From Methylobacterium sp. (GTDB taxonomy: Bacteria; Pseudomonadota; Alphaproteobacteria; Rhizobiales; Beijerinckiaceae), in assembly GCA_021154065.1 (NCBI GenBank), contig JAJKJG010000145.1:1-13069 (forward strand): a DNA stretch of 13,069 nt, read 5' to 3'. The notes under the pieces were generated by a model. The model saw only the letters and a program-made list of their open reading frames with translations. It had not been told where the DNA came from and did no database searches. Numbering within the stretch: position 1 is the stretch's first letter; each line of letters starts with the position of its first letter. A program made the translations under genes and the position numbers. Shown here one piece after another: positions 12,930-13,069 of the stretch.

Positions 12930-13069
12930 ATGGCCGCGGGAGTGGGGAAAAGCATGGCCGGAAGGGCGCCGAAACCGGCACCGGGAGCGGGCGGAAATCC
13001 GCCGGCCCTCGCCGATCTGCGGGCCGAGATCGACCGCATCGACGAGGCGATGCACCGGCTGCTGATGGA
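12930..13069 (+). CDS. Chorismate mutase, AroQ type, 5' part only
   Basis: The gene runs off the window, with 46 codons visible. After a Gly/Pro/Ala-rich N-terminus of about 26 residues comes LADLRAEIDRIDEAMHRLLM, the first helix of an AroQ chorismate mutase domain, which turns chorismate into prephenate for Phe and Tyr synthesis. The catalytic arginine of that helix should be in the AEIDRID segment or near it. Start codons are ATG 12930 or, in the same frame, ATG 12954, which has GGAGTGGGG upstream and may be the better start. In Rhizobiales this gene often begins an aromatic amino acid cluster (with hisC and tyrC-like genes) next to metX; that cannot be verified here. A fusion such as a P-protein is not excluded. 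Confidence 0.75.
   Translation, partial: MAAGVGKSMAGRAPKPAPGAGGNPPALADLRAEIDRIDEAMHRLLM

Overview
The window is high-GC DNA (roughly 70 percent by eye) that looks like a chromosomal segment of an alphaproteobacterium of the order Hyphomicrobiales (Rhizobiales), probably near the Methylobacteriaceae, Beijerinckiaceae or Salinarimonadaceae. The evidence is an NdvA/ChvA-type cyclic glucan exporter, the aroK-aroB-CorC order, the metX-metW pair divergent from a chorismate mutase, a DUF6481 gene beside cspA, and a copy of the intergenic repeat containing the AGCATGATC/GATCATGCT arms that I recall as common in this order. There are no tRNA or rRNA genes, CRISPR arrays, prophage genes or transposases. 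Most of the window is housekeeping DNA.

Layout. Positions 1-958 hold a DUF6481 coiled-coil protein and a cold-shock protein, both on the minus strand. The cold-shock gene has a promoter about 150 bases upstream and an intrinsic terminator. Positions 959-1061 are the Rhizobiales repeat, which runs into the 3' end of a MotA/MotB-like stator pair (1058-2663, minus). The MotA-like gene has a one-base frameshift 28 codons before its expected end. Positions 2664-2975 are a divergent intergenic region. The ndvA glucan exporter (2976-4778, plus) follows, then a hairpin repeat and a lone DUF1778/TacA-like antitoxin (4921-5157, plus).

Positions 5209-8272 form a tight minus-strand operon, aroK-aroB-CorC/hemolysin-like: two shikimate pathway steps plus a membrane CBS-domain protein. 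Divergent from it is a 48-residue one-helix membrane protein that overlaps xerD, the site-specific recombinase gene. A Uma2-family nuclease follows at 9533-10165.

Positions 10166-10292 are almost entirely a nested inverted repeat between convergent genes. Next comes a methionine operon on the minus strand, metX-metW-GNAT (12803 down to 10293), with coupled or nearly touching genes. A pair of inverted palindromic repeats is embedded in frame near the start of metW and adds about 43 low-complexity residues. The window ends with the start of a chorismate mutase gene on the plus strand.

I did not find a convincing new multi-gene system. The observations most worth checking are the repeat pair inside the metW coding region, the frameshift in the MotA-like gene, the repeat that supplies the stop codon and terminator of the MotB-like gene, and the antitoxin without a toxin.
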